In this document: positions 26,689 through 35,935 of the stretch, in pieces
How positions within the stretch are numbered: position 1 is the stretch's first letter
Layout: each line of letters begins with the position of its first letter
Assembly (NCBI RefSeq): GCF_017922435.1
Contig: NZ_VDEZ01000007.1
Coordinates: forward strand, 62,001 to 126,000
Direction: 5' to 3'
Origin: Thalassospira sp. ER-Se-21-Dark
GTDB lineage: Bacteria; Pseudomonadota; Alphaproteobacteria; Rhodospirillales; Thalassospiraceae
Length of the DNA: 64,000 nucleotides
Program-made: the position numbers and the translations under genes
Notes under the pieces: model-generated
What the model was told of the DNA's origin: nothing
What the model saw: only the letters and a program-made list of their open reading frames with translations
The model's database searches: none

Positions 26689-28656
26689 CTACTGTAAATG
26701 ATACAGAGATTCCGGAATGAGGGGATTGTTTTTCCTGTATGCTGATTCCAATGTCTCTGGCATTTTGTGCAATTCATGATCAAACACATCAATGCCATCG
26801 ACATACACCAACAGGCAAGTCGACCTAATCCGGAACAGCGGGCAATCTTGTGTCAGCTCCTTGAAGTACCTCACCAATCCATCCGATTTCGGAGCATAGT
26901 CGTGCCACATTATAATTCCACCTGGCTTCAAAAGCTCAAAGGCTTTCTCAGTGTCGTTTTTCACCAAGTCGTAAGTGTGTCCCGCATCGACGAAAATAAA
27001 GTCATATTTCTTGCTATGAGGGGCAGTATCAAATGACTGCGAGTCCACTTCTATTCTTGTAACTCTTTTCTCTTCTTCGGTCCCTTTGAGGAGTACACCA
27101 ATGTAGGGTGCGTAGTTTGGATCATCCTTGGCCGGTAAGTTCAATGTCACAACCTCAGCTTCAGGGTTGTTGTGAGCAAATGCAAAAGTGGTCCGGCCCA
27201 TATAGGTGCCGAACTCAAAGATCTTTTTCGCCCCTGTATGCTTGGCTACTGATGCGACATAGAGCATGTCGGCCTTATTCGGATGTCCAGACAACTCATT
27301 TATGACCCCAATCGGGACCGACGTCTTTTCGATACCAGCGAACAGTTCAGCCAAATAGACTTCCCTGATTTTGCTTTGTTCCAAATTTCTAGTGAACTCC
27401 AGCATTTTACGCTGTCGATCCAGTTGTTGGGTGGCGTAAACTGGCATTTCGCTGTTTGTCTCATTTTCTGCTGGTACGAGCCTCGCATGAATGAGCGTAT
27501 CAGTCAGATATCTCATCTCCTTCGCAAGAAAGAGCGAGTCTCGCGCGGAGAAACCACGGGATTCCGAGAACACGTTTTCATCAAGCTTTCGGAGGGCGGC
27601 ATTGTTATACGATATAAACCAGCGCTTGATGGCCGCCAGCTGAATTAAAAACAAAGCAGCGGAGCCAAAGGCAACTGCAGCCACCTGCTTATCGAATACG
27701 CCAGAATACACTGACGCGACCCCACCTAAGGCGAGAAACAGAAGTATTGTCGCCAACCCCTTTTTGCTTATAATGCGCATGGTCATTATTTTAATATCCT
27801 TGTTAGCCTGTGGTAGTAATACAGTAATAAAGTACTGTTTTAAAATGAAGAGAATATAGGAAAAGCAAATTAGCGGAATCTCATACCTCTGACTCCGGCA
27901 AATCTTTAACGATTTCGCTGTTATTTTAACAAAAGATCTAATCTGGTTAAACGGAGTTAAAATCCGGGAAAACTCACTAATATATTTTTCTGCGTTCTTT
28001 TCTTGATGAGTCCGTTCAAGTAAAACTTCGTCAAGGTACGCAAATTTTGTTATCATTGAGAGAAAAATAATGTACTGACGATCCCCTCCGAGAACATCAG
28101 GAAAATCATCAATTGATTCCGCTAGAATCTCACGCCTGAACAAGCCGTATATAAACAGATTGTACTTCGCTCCCAGTGCCATTTTCGATGACAGCGAGTA
28201 GGGACTTAAGTTTGCTGGATCGAGGTCCCCGTCAAAGCGGACATGGTTGATCAGTTTCCTATGCGGGTTAACCAATCGCACTGCACACATTGCTACTCCG
28301 CATTCCGGGTCCGCTTGCAATATAGGAAGCAGCCTAACAACAAAATTTTCGTCCCAGCAATCATCTGCTGCGGCCCACATGAAGAACTCACCATCAGCAG
28401 CCTTCAGTACTGTCTTAAAATTTTCCAACGCCCCTTCATTACTATATTTTTTTATAATGGTTATTCTTGAGTCGATATTTGCAAATCGCTCACATATTTC
28501 GAGCGTATTGTCGGTTGACGCGTTATCGGAAATTATTATTTGCACATTCGAGTATTTTTGATCTACCAGCGAGGCAAGGGCTCTCTCAACGGTATCCGCC
28601 CCATTATAAACAGGTAATCCAATCGATATCAGTGTGTTTTCGTTTTTGGGTGTCAT
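26689..28656 (-). CDS. GT2 glycosyltransferase - membrane segments - SAM methyltransferase fusion
   Basis: A 655-residue three-part protein. Residues 1-230 are a GT2 domain (LISIGLPVYNGADTVERAL, SDNASTDNT, AAADD at 95-99). Residues about 260-345 contain hydrophobic segments (IPLICFSYILFILKQYFITV; GLATILLFLALGGVASVY; AAVAFGSAALFLIQLAAI). Residues about 440-655 are a class I SAM methyltransferase of the Methyltransf_24 kind (FEFGTYMGRTTFAFA, FIFVDAGHTYDLVK, GGIIMWHDY). It would add and methylate a sugar at the membrane. Adding and capping a residue in one protein is a plausible chain-termination device for ABC-exported O-chains; that is inference. The frame is intact with no sign of shift. Confidence 0.82.
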   Translation of the reverse strand: MTPKNENTLISIGLPVYNGADTVERALASLVDQKYSNVQIIISDNASTDNTLEICERFANIDSRITIIKKYSNEGALENFKTVLKAADGEFFMWAAADDCWDENFVVRLLPILQADPECGVAMCAVRLVNPHRKLINHVRFDGDLDPANLSPYSLSSKMALGAKYNLFIYGLFRREILAESIDDFPDVLGGDRQYIIFLSMITKFAYLDEVLLERTHQEKNAEKYISEFSRILTPFNQIRSFVKITAKSLKICRSQRYEIPLICFSYILFILKQYFITVLLPQANKDIKIMTMRIISKKGLATILLFLALGGVASVYSGVFDKQVAAVAFGSAALFLIQLAAIKRWFISYNNAALRKLDENVFSESRGFSARDSLFLAKEMRYLTDTLIHARLVPAENETNSEMPVYATQQLDRQRKMLEFTRNLEQSKIREVYLAELFAGIEKTSVPIGVINELSGHPNKADMLYVASVAKHTGAKKIFEFGTYMGRTTFAFAHNNPEAEVVTLNLPAKDDPNYAPYIGVLLKGTEEEKRVTRIEVDSQSFDTAPHSKKYDFIFVDAGHTYDLVKNDTEKAFELLKPGGIIMWHDYAPKSDGLVRYFKELTQDCPLFRIRSTCLLVYVDGIDVFDHELHKMPETLESAYRKNNPLIPESLYHLQ

Positions 28657-28700
28657 TTGATTCTACAAAACTTTACAACAAAAAATAAAAAAAGCGTTCA

Positions 28701-29687
28701 TTACGCTCTTGCTGCGACAACACGAGAGATTTTTACTATTACTTCCGCGAGATCACGTCTGGCATTGGATTTAATGTGTTCAGTCGCGTTATGTGGAGAA
28801 AAAAAGTTTTCCTGATCGCAATCAAACGCCTTATCAACAAGTATTGAAGTAGGTTTTCCGCGCTCTAGTCTTATTAGATCTTTTTCTTCGACAATATCTA
28901 CACCGATGCTTCGAAGATCATTCTTAATTACTTCGATGTTGCGTTTAACCCTTCGGACAAACCGGTTTCCAGCATATTTTTCTCCTGCGCAGTAATTGAT
29001 TGGAGTAATGTAGAAACCAACACCAATATTCATCCTAGTTAGTGTTTTATATATCCATCTAAGATATTTCAGCTTTCTGTGTTTTTGATAAATTTGATGA
29101 CAGTAAAACAGCTCGAAAATATCTTTTAACCTAATTCTCCACTCCATTTTACTACCAGGACCTATTTTTGCTTCAATTACATCCAAATATGACCTGATTG
29201 TACGCGGCTCTGGCTCAAATAAATGCACAGGAATAGATTGATAAATTGCATCCGCCACTGGGGTGCTGTTAATGAAAGGCCTAGGTTCTTGTTTATTGTT
29301 GGCAAGATCGGCCAATACTGCAGCCTCCCAAACAAACTGATATTTTGGATCGAGATCCCATGAGGGAGAAAAAGACCTCAGATTTATGGGAACGACAACG
29401 CTGAGTGGCTTGCTGGGGAGCGAAGCTATAGCGTTGCAAAACTGACTGTAAACTAGAGAGTTGTACGCAGAATGCGAAATAAAACAGACTTTCTCTTCGC
29501 CAACAAGGTCCGCTACCATTGTCTCAAGGGATCGCTGGTCGCTGTCATCCTTGGCGACCCTTAACGCTACAGAGTCGCCAAATATCAAAGTTTGCGGTGC
29601 AGGAGTAAAATCAGAATGATAGGCATCCAGAAACTTTTGCAACAAAGGGAAGGTCTCCCTATATATGGAGAAACCACCACTATACAT
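28701..29687 (-). CDS. Unknown protein with an SGNH-hydrolase-like GDS motif
   Basis: A 328-residue protein I do not recognise as a whole. Near residue 37 it has LIFGDSVALRV, resembling block I (GDS) of SGNH/GDSL hydrolases, followed by alpha/beta-like alternation (LSVVVPINLRSFSP). A late segment FFSPHNATEHI could hold the catalytic His, though the usual DxxH is not obvious. There is no signal peptide. Members of this fold in glycan loci act as O-acetyl esterases or acetyltransferase partners. It lies between the GT-methyltransferase fusion and wzt on the same strand. The function stays open. Confidence 0.55.
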   Translation of the reverse strand: MYSGGFSIYRETFPLLQKFLDAYHSDFTPAPQTLIFGDSVALRVAKDDSDQRSLETMVADLVGEEKVCFISHSAYNSLVYSQFCNAIASLPSKPLSVVVPINLRSFSPSWDLDPKYQFVWEAAVLADLANNKQEPRPFINSTPVADAIYQSIPVHLFEPEPRTIRSYLDVIEAKIGPGSKMEWRIRLKDIFELFYCHQIYQKHRKLKYLRWIYKTLTRMNIGVGFYITPINYCAGEKYAGNRFVRRVKRNIEVIKNDLRSIGVDIVEEKDLIRLERGKPTSILVDKAFDCDQENFFSPHNATEHIKSNARRDLAEVIVKISRVVAARA

Positions 29688-29748
29688 ATGACCGCCCCGC
29701 TATTCTAAAGTTATCCCAAAGAAGCATGATAGTTCTTGACGAAGTGCT

Positions 29749-30918
29749 TTAATTTTCTACTTGCCACTTAAAGTCAGTAAGGATGTCACCAAAACTACTT
29801 TGCTGCAGCCGGCCTGTTCCGTAAAAATCGCTCTCTGAGACAGTCACATGGCAGACATTCGTTATTTTGTCTGCCAAATCGCGATTAACGATACAACTAG
29901 CGATAATATCGTAATTTCCTGGAAGCAGCGGTAGGTTAGGTATTGTGCAAACGAATTTTCCGCTTTCTTTGCCCACGCTTAACTCCGAACGGATAATATC
30001 GCTTGGCAAGCCAAATAGTCTGGCGCCTTTGCTACCAGAAACCACGAGTGTTATGATTACGTCGTCTGTATCACTATCCAAGTTACTAACATAGTCAAAA
30101 ACAATGCGTGCTCCATCTCCAGCAGGAATGCTGTTGACGGTTTTTCCGTCAAGGTTTTCGACAGTCATTCTAGTAAACCTGATCGTACCAGAGCCCGGGC
30201 GGCCTGAATAGTTGCTGAGGTCGGCTTGCCCACCTGCACCTAAAAGCAGCGAACTGTAGCCCTTAACGATGGTCTCCGTGTCGCCGTCGAGATAGACGGA
30301 ACTGTTTTCAATTAGGATACCGCGGTTACACAATGACTGCACTGCCCCCATGCTGTGGCTCACGAATAGGATTGTTCGCTCCTGATGATTGGTCAACTGG
30401 TCCATCTTGTTGAGACATTTTTCCTGGAACGCGATGTCCCCGACTGCCAACACCTCATCAACCATCAGAATTTCTGTTTCTAAATGGGCCGCAATGGAAA
30501 ATGTCAACCGGGAACGCATTCCGGATGAATAGGATTTAACTCTCGCATTGATAAATTTTCCAATGCCCGCAAAGCTTACAATTTCCTCAAGCTTCGCTTT
30601 TATTTCTGCAGACTTCATCCCCAAAATTGCGCCATTCATGAAAATGTTCTCACGGCCTGTGAGGTCTGGGTGGAATCCCGTGCCAGTCTCCAGAAGCGTA
30701 CCCACTCTACCCTTTACTCTTGCTTCGCCCTCCGTCGGATCGGTAATGCGCGATAAGACGCGAAGAAGCGTCGTTTTACCAGCTCCATTGCGTCCAACTA
30801 TCCCAACAACATCTCCTCGCTGCACGTCAAAGTTGACGTCACGCAACGCCCAATGGACGCCTCCATCTACAGCATAACTTTTACCGAGACCCCGGACGCT
30901 TATGACAGTATCACTCAT
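29749..30918 (-). CDS. wzt: O-polysaccharide ABC exporter ATPase with C-terminal carbohydrate-binding domain
   Basis: A 389-residue Wzt-type ATPase. It has Walker A VGRNGAGKTTLLR (about 42-54), signature YSSGMRSRLTFS and Walker B EILMVDEVLAVGD. From about residue 250 a beta-rich domain follows (GTIRFTRMTVENLDGK to the end), the position of the Wzt carbohydrate-binding domain that recognises the finished non-reducing end of the glycan. With Wzm it exports lipid-linked polysaccharide across the inner membrane. The extra domain implies that chain length is set by a terminal modification. wzm lies 13 bases upstream on the same strand. Confidence 0.93.
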   Translation of the reverse strand: MSDTVISVRGLGKSYAVDGGVHWALRDVNFDVQRGDVVGIVGRNGAGKTTLLRVLSRITDPTEGEARVKGRVGTLLETGTGFHPDLTGRENIFMNGAILGMKSAEIKAKLEEIVSFAGIGKFINARVKSYSSGMRSRLTFSIAAHLETEILMVDEVLAVGDIAFQEKCLNKMDQLTNHQERTILFVSHSMGAVQSLCNRGILIENSSVYLDGDTETIVKGYSSLLLGAGGQADLSNYSGRPGSGTIRFTRMTVENLDGKTVNSIPAGDGARIVFDYVSNLDSDTDDVIITLVVSGSKGARLFGLPSDIIRSELSVGKESGKFVCTIPNLPLLPGNYDIIASCIVNRDLADKITNVCHVTVSESDFYGTGRLQQSSFGDILTDFKWQVEN

Positions 30919-30931
30919 TAAATCGCCTTAT

Positions 30932-31855
30932 CTAGAGACTATCTACCATGGTGCGCTCTGCGCGAGTAAATGCGGCTAGCCCATAATACATCAGAGCAAA
31001 TATAAAAATTACTGCTGATATCACAGACCAAGCAGGTGGCGGTAAGTCACCAAACAATGACCAGCGGATACCTTGGATCAGGGAAGCCATTGGATTCATG
31101 TAATAAAAATTCAAAAGCGATTCCGGGACCATTGTGATGGGGTACACACACGGCATAGCGTAAACCATTACCCTCAAAATAACCGGGAGCCCCATCATTA
31201 TGTCACGGCGCTTGATCGAATGTGCCGCAAGCACGAGACCAAGGGCAAATGAAGCCACGGCGAGCCCTAGCATATAAAGAGGAAAGAATATGACATTGGA
31301 ACCGGGCAATACTTGGTAGAATACCATAAGTGCACCAATGACCACGAAGGACGCCGCTACGTCGGTAAAGTTAACAAACAATGAAGTAAGGGGTGCAATC
31401 AACCGCGGATAATAAACCTTACTCATGATTGATGCATTGTTGGTCAGGGATGCCGCTGTGTCAGACACAATACCTGAAAAAAACAAGTAGAGGCTTATTC
31501 CCACAAACACGAAAAGCGGGTATGGGGTTGCCCCGGTTTCGATCCCCACCAAGTATCCGAAGATCAAAACATAGACCAAACAAAGCAGTATTGGCCGGAA
31601 CAATATCCAGCCATATCCCAATGAAGTCGCCCGATAGCGCCCACGAATTGAGCGAAGAACAAAGTACTTAAGGAGGTGCTTGTATTCCCATACTTGTGGT
31701 ATGCCAAGTCGGCCAATAAGATTGCTGGGCTTAATAATAAGCACATCACTTTCGGGAGCTATTTTTATCGGTCCAAAGGCGTGCGACCGCAGGTCTTTGT
31801 CGCTAACTGCACTAGATGCATCGCCGTTGTCTTCTGGGAGGAGCCCAGTATTCAT
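30932..31855 (-). CDS. wzm: O-polysaccharide ABC exporter permease
   Basis: A 307-residue ABC-2 type membrane protein. A cytoplasmic N-terminus with EYKHLLKYFVLRSIRGRYR is the conserved interface helix of this family. Six hydrophobic segments follow, ending in the typical YYMNPMASLIQGIRWSLFG and a short C-terminal tail. It forms the channel of the Wzm/Wzt exporter. The open frame extends 29 codons further upstream, but the ATG at 31855 has AGGAT at the right distance and starts just outside the upstream gene. Assignment is by topology and neighbour wzt. Confidence 0.9.
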   Translation of the reverse strand: MNTGLLPEDNGDASSAVSDKDLRSHAFGPIKIAPESDVLIIKPSNLIGRLGIPQVWEYKHLLKYFVLRSIRGRYRATSLGYGWILFRPILLCLVYVLIFGYLVGIETGATPYPLFVFVGISLYLFFSGIVSDTAASLTNNASIMSKVYYPRLIAPLTSLFVNFTDVAASFVVIGALMVFYQVLPGSNVIFFPLYMLGLAVASFALGLVLAAHSIKRRDIMMGLPVILRVMVYAMPCVYPITMVPESLLNFYYMNPMASLIQGIRWSLFGDLPPPAWSVISAVIFIFALMYYGLAAFTRAERTMVDSL

Positions 31856-31880
31856 CTGTAATCCTACAAAGTATGTATTT

Positions 31881-33287
31881 TTAAGATAGCATTTCGGCAA
31901 GCAGTGACTTCTGATGACGGTCCAAGGGCGCATTGCACGCATGCCGATAAACCGTGTCGAACATCATTGCCATTTTTGCGTGACTTGGAAAACCCTCAAT
32001 GAGTTGATGAGCACCCTTAGTTCTTAAGTCAGCAAGTTTTTCAGGTTTTTCCATTACCTCTAGCAGAGCCCGGACGATATCGCGCTCGTCAAAGGGATCA
32101 AATAACAATGCGCCTTCACCAACGACTTCTGGAATGCATGCTGCATTGGACGCTACTACCGGGAGCCCGTTGTGGAACGCTTCAAGCAGTGGAAGCCCCA
32201 ATCCTTCGAAGATTGAAGGGTGGACCAAAAACTGGGCGCATTTATATAGAGTGTTTAGTCGCTCAACAGGGACAACCCCCAAGAATACTACTTGGTCTTC
32301 CAATTCTTGATCACGAATGAGTTCCCTAATTTTTTCAAAATCTGGGGTGTCCGTCCTACCGGTACACACCAAATTCAGGCTAATCCCGTATTCGTTTCTT
32401 AACATAGAGATAGCTCGAATTAGGCGGATATGGTTTTTGGTAGTCCAAGCGGCTGACGGAAAGAGTGCAAATTTTTCGGGCACTCCAACCAGAGCTTGCT
32501 GTTTGTCCATAAAATTGTTCGCATGATCGAATCTTGGTTGGCGCGGTATCACCGCTATCTTGTCGGGGTGAACCCCATATTTCTCAATAATATCTGCCTT
32601 CACCCAACGAGTGGCAGTAACAACCATCGCAGCTTTGCTGCAGCCATCCTCAAACAGAGCATCCATCCACTCCGCTTCACCGGGGCGAAAGTAATCTGGC
32701 TGGTGATGGTGTGGTAGTCCCCAAGGTTCATAAACAAATGGCAACTTGGTCTCGAAGTGCAACGGATAGGGAAAATGCACCACGCGTACATCGTTTTCTG
32801 CAAGAACTGAATCAGCAAGCTCTCTCGTCAATGGCCGCGATGTCTTATCACGCAATCCGCGATACAAGCTATAAGCATAGGGAGCAAAACGCCGGAATGG
32901 GCCCATAAATCTGGATACCCTTTTCGCCCTTGCGCCCATCGGTAGCCCAACTGCTCTGTAGCGATTGATATAAGAAGCTATCGCCCTAGCGAGCCCTTCA
33001 CTTGAATGTTCTTTAATCGGTGACGCAGCGCGACCTGAGTTGTCCTTGGATGGATCGAACCACCGATAGCTCCCCGGCCATACAATTTTCCCCATGCCAT
33101 TGGGCATAAAGGGCTCAAGCTCACGGTGATGACCTTTAAGTCCCAGAAGAATAAACCTGTCACTTATATCATTACTGCCAAGGGCAGAAATTAACGACAA
33201 AAGCGCTGTTTCTGTACCACCAGACGCCGTTGCCGATATCTGAGCGTCAATGGCAACGGTGATCTTTTCTTGCTCTTGAGCACTCAT
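31881..33287 (-). CDS. Glycosyltransferase family 4
   Basis: A 468-residue GT-B enzyme. The N-terminal domain starts VAIDAQISATASGGTETALL. The C-terminal donor-binding domain has FPSAAWTTKNHIRLIRAI, FLGVVPVERLNTLYKCAQ, the E-x7-E-type motif FEGLGLPLLEAFHNGLPVVAS, and FDPFDERDIVRALLEV. It transfers an activated sugar to a growing glycan at the cytoplasmic face. Its start overlaps the stop of the methyltransferase gene upstream (ATGA), so they are coupled. The donor cannot be told from sequence; mannosyl or rhamnosyl transfer is common for this type. Confidence 0.88.
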   Translation of the reverse strand: MSAQEQEKITVAIDAQISATASGGTETALLSLISALGSNDISDRFILLGLKGHHRELEPFMPNGMGKIVWPGSYRWFDPSKDNSGRAASPIKEHSSEGLARAIASYINRYRAVGLPMGARAKRVSRFMGPFRRFAPYAYSLYRGLRDKTSRPLTRELADSVLAENDVRVVHFPYPLHFETKLPFVYEPWGLPHHHQPDYFRPGEAEWMDALFEDGCSKAAMVVTATRWVKADIIEKYGVHPDKIAVIPRQPRFDHANNFMDKQQALVGVPEKFALFPSAAWTTKNHIRLIRAISMLRNEYGISLNLVCTGRTDTPDFEKIRELIRDQELEDQVVFLGVVPVERLNTLYKCAQFLVHPSIFEGLGLPLLEAFHNGLPVVASNAACIPEVVGEGALLFDPFDERDIVRALLEVMEKPEKLADLRTKGAHQLIEGFPSHAKMAMMFDTVYRHACNAPLDRHQKSLLAEMLS

Positions 33288-34213
33288 TTTTCTCTCGCGA
33301 GCTCAAGACAAGCTATCGAACGGGCGGCAGCGGCAAAGTCTGAACCGAATTCGGGAGTTCGGACAATATTAAAGAATTCAAGTTCCGAACATTCATCGGC
33401 ATTAGCTGTGTGCCAACCATCGCTCGCATAACGATAATATGTCTCGGAAACACAGTTGCCACCAAACGACTTCTTAACATCCTCAACTTGTTCTGAACCA
33501 AAAACCTGAAGCCAATCCTGGTCCTCATGCTTTCCGTACGGAACAGTTAACAGCAATCTGCCACCGGGCTTAAGAAGGTCATGAAAAGTTTTCATTACAC
33601 CGCGATAGGCATAAAGATCTTTTTCTGGTTGCAGCTTTTTTAGGTTTTCTGCATATGGGGGCTTCGGAATTGGCCACATTCCGATATGCTCAACCGTGCT
33701 TATACATACGATTTCATCAAACAACCCTTCTCTTAAGACAGGATTTCGAAAATCGCCATGAATATAAGATAGGCGGGGATCAAGGATGACCTTGTCCATT
33801 TCAAGTGAATAAACAAAAACTGTCTTTTCCCGGATTTGGGGAGAGTCAAGAAACATCGGTTCGTTAAGCACAGATCCGGCATCGAGCACCATTCCTTCTC
33901 CAGGCGTGATTTTCGAAAGCGCCCACGGGCACTCAAGCAGGCGCTCATCTATGCGGTAACCGTAACCCTTGGGAAGTGGCTTGCCATTCTTAAGCACATC
34001 CATCAAGTTTCGATCGTTGATCGCCTCAACCATCGACATGTTCTTAAATTTGGAATACCCAGGCGACCAAGGAATTTGACCGTTTTTCTTGTATTGCTCG
34101 ATTAAGTTTAGTGAAGAGCCGAGGGTCTTCATATTTTCTATGGGATTTCCACCACCAAAAACTTTTTTGAACGCGCGAGCGACGCGTGAAACTGTTATCT
34201 CATTACTCATCAT
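33284..34213 (-). CDS. Class I SAM-dependent methyltransferase
   Basis: A 309-residue protein with a class I methyltransferase core. It has VLDAGSVLNEPMF (motif I region), a HGDFRNP step, FDEIVCISTVEHIGMW, and LLKPGGRLLLTVPYGKHED (motif around the adenosine site). Two ATGs stand in tandem at 34213 and 34210, behind a TAGG box. It overlaps the upstream GT gene by 11 bases and the downstream GT4 by four. In this setting it probably O-methylates a sugar of the exported glycan. The acceptor is unknown. Confidence 0.8.
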   Translation of the reverse strand: MMSNEITVSRVARAFKKVFGGGNPIENMKTLGSSLNLIEQYKKNGQIPWSPGYSKFKNMSMVEAINDRNLMDVLKNGKPLPKGYGYRIDERLLECPWALSKITPGEGMVLDAGSVLNEPMFLDSPQIREKTVFVYSLEMDKVILDPRLSYIHGDFRNPVLREGLFDEIVCISTVEHIGMWPIPKPPYAENLKKLQPEKDLYAYRGVMKTFHDLLKPGGRLLLTVPYGKHEDQDWLQVFGSEQVEDVKKSFGGNCVSETYYRYASDGWHTANADECSELEFFNIVRTPEFGSDFAAAARSIACLELAREK

Positions 34214-35927
34214 GTAAACCTAAATGTTCTGCCTGATATATAAATGGTGAGCCATATAGAATGCCATCGCATATAACATCCAGCCCCTTGTGCTTCTGTT
34301 CCTTCAACTCACTGATATCACCCAAAGATAGTTCAAAAGGAGGCCATGCTTGAGGTGTAGGTTTGAGAAACGGGAGAGGAATCATCCGACGGAAAAAGAA
34401 ATGATATGCGTATTTCTTGGCCCTAACTATATCCTTTTCTTCCATCCTCTTACGTAACGGTAATTTGTCTAGATGGGAAAAATAGTTCTCGGCGCTGGTA
34501 GCATCCATGGTCAGCCCCTTGTTGCGAATCCACGCCTCACCGCCGACAACAACCGGTATCCCAACACTGGTCAGTTCAACTCCTGTTTTAGTACCGTAAA
34601 TAAGAACACTGTCACACCGATCCATGGCCGCGTATGTACTTACACTACTTTCAGGACCGATAATAAATACGTTTTCAGGTAAGTTGCCAAAAACACTACG
34701 GATTTCTTCGGCAATAGGCTGCCTTGAAACTGTAGACCCACCAGGTGGAGCAAGTTCCCCAGGATGAACTCTAATTAACAATTGCAGGTCAGAGCGTTCT
34801 TTAAAGTATTCAACCGTACGCAACACCCAGTCAACCATGCCCGGAAAGGCATTGGCCGGGTAATGCAGTTGTGCGTCCCATACAACATTCGTCAACATTC
34901 CGATTACTGGACGGCTCCAGTCCAGCCCAACACGAGAAGCAAAGCCATCGATATCATTATCGGCATCTCGGTTGAACCAAATCCAGTCGCGACTACCTTT
35001 CCGCCTGCTTTCGAGATATTCTGATATCTCCCTATCCTGCTTTTCCGACCAGTTCATATTTTCCCAATCGGTTGTGGGCTCGTCCATTAAGGTGTGATGA
35101 TAGGTGTCGTTATGACTGAAAATTGCACACTGTTTGCGGTAAGCAAGATTCCACGACGCAGTCCGCACGTTTTCTTTGCGGCAAACTGCACTAACGATAC
35201 CATGCGGCACGTATATCCCGTGGTTGTTCACAACAACGTCATAGTTTTTAGCTTTGATGAGGCTCTTTGTACAAAACGCGGTGAGCAGGGAAGCCTCAAG
35301 GTATAGCCGCAAAACCTCCTCACCTTCGGGCTCTTCAGATAAATCGCCAACTCCGTAGTACCTCAGCGCCCCTGCAAGAGCATGCTCGCCGATAGGTAGA
35401 CCATCATGAACATAGCCAGGGATATCTGCAACGTCGATATTCGAACAGAGCGTTTTTGCCTCTTCTCGTTCTGCGTCACTTATCCAGTCACTCATTTTTA
35501 TTCTGGGAATCCCGGGGGCAGAGAAAACCGCGTTCCCAGTCGCCACACACCCTGAACAGAATACATCTTTCAATTTCCCGTCAATCATGTCAGACGGTTT
35601 TATAGACGCAACTTTTGCACGCTGACACGCTGGCATCGCAGCATCGCACAGCATTACGTCCACATTAGCTCCTCGAAGTACCAATGCGGCATTTAGTGAG
35701 CTCTCCAGCACCGTAAACTGCGGGTGACCACCTATGGCACTGGCCATCAACACACGTTTCCCATCAGCGGAGCTTTGTAATGATGCATTCCACAGTTCGC
35801 TATCTGATCCAATTATGCTTTCCCAATTGGGTAAAGCTGCCTTGGGCTTTCTTTTGCCGACCTTGACTTGCGCCACTTCAAAATAAGGCCTGATCAAATT
35901 CTTGAGAATTCTAAGAAGTCCTGACAT
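34203..35927 (-). CDS. Capsule-type GT-B glycosyltransferase-like protein (paralogue 2)
   Basis: A 574-residue paralogue of the 24965-26668 protein, on the opposite strand. Shared blocks include RVLMASAIGGHPQFTVLESS against NILMATSVGSHLAVNAVDSC, a Cys pair in CSGCVATG, RVHPGE, NVFIIGPESSVSTYA, YGTKTGVELTSVG, GEAWIRNKGLTMDA and a final GLDVICDGILYGSPFIYQAE. The similarity runs end to end, so the pair arose by duplication or was acquired together. It is likely a glycosyltransferase with a GT-B fold acting on an acidic or amino sugar. The gene sits between the CmcI-type methyltransferase and the class I methyltransferase in a tight operon. Confidence 0.7.
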   Translation of the reverse strand: MSGLLRILKNLIRPYFEVAQVKVGKRKPKAALPNWESIIGSDSELWNASLQSSADGKRVLMASAIGGHPQFTVLESSLNAALVLRGANVDVMLCDAAMPACQRAKVASIKPSDMIDGKLKDVFCSGCVATGNAVFSAPGIPRIKMSDWISDAEREEAKTLCSNIDVADIPGYVHDGLPIGEHALAGALRYYGVGDLSEEPEGEEVLRLYLEASLLTAFCTKSLIKAKNYDVVVNNHGIYVPHGIVSAVCRKENVRTASWNLAYRKQCAIFSHNDTYHHTLMDEPTTDWENMNWSEKQDREISEYLESRRKGSRDWIWFNRDADNDIDGFASRVGLDWSRPVIGMLTNVVWDAQLHYPANAFPGMVDWVLRTVEYFKERSDLQLLIRVHPGELAPPGGSTVSRQPIAEEIRSVFGNLPENVFIIGPESSVSTYAAMDRCDSVLIYGTKTGVELTSVGIPVVVGGEAWIRNKGLTMDATSAENYFSHLDKLPLRKRMEEKDIVRAKKYAYHFFFRRMIPLPFLKPTPQAWPPFELSLGDISELKEQKHKGLDVICDGILYGSPFIYQAEHLGLHDE

Positions 35928-35935
35928 GTTGAACC

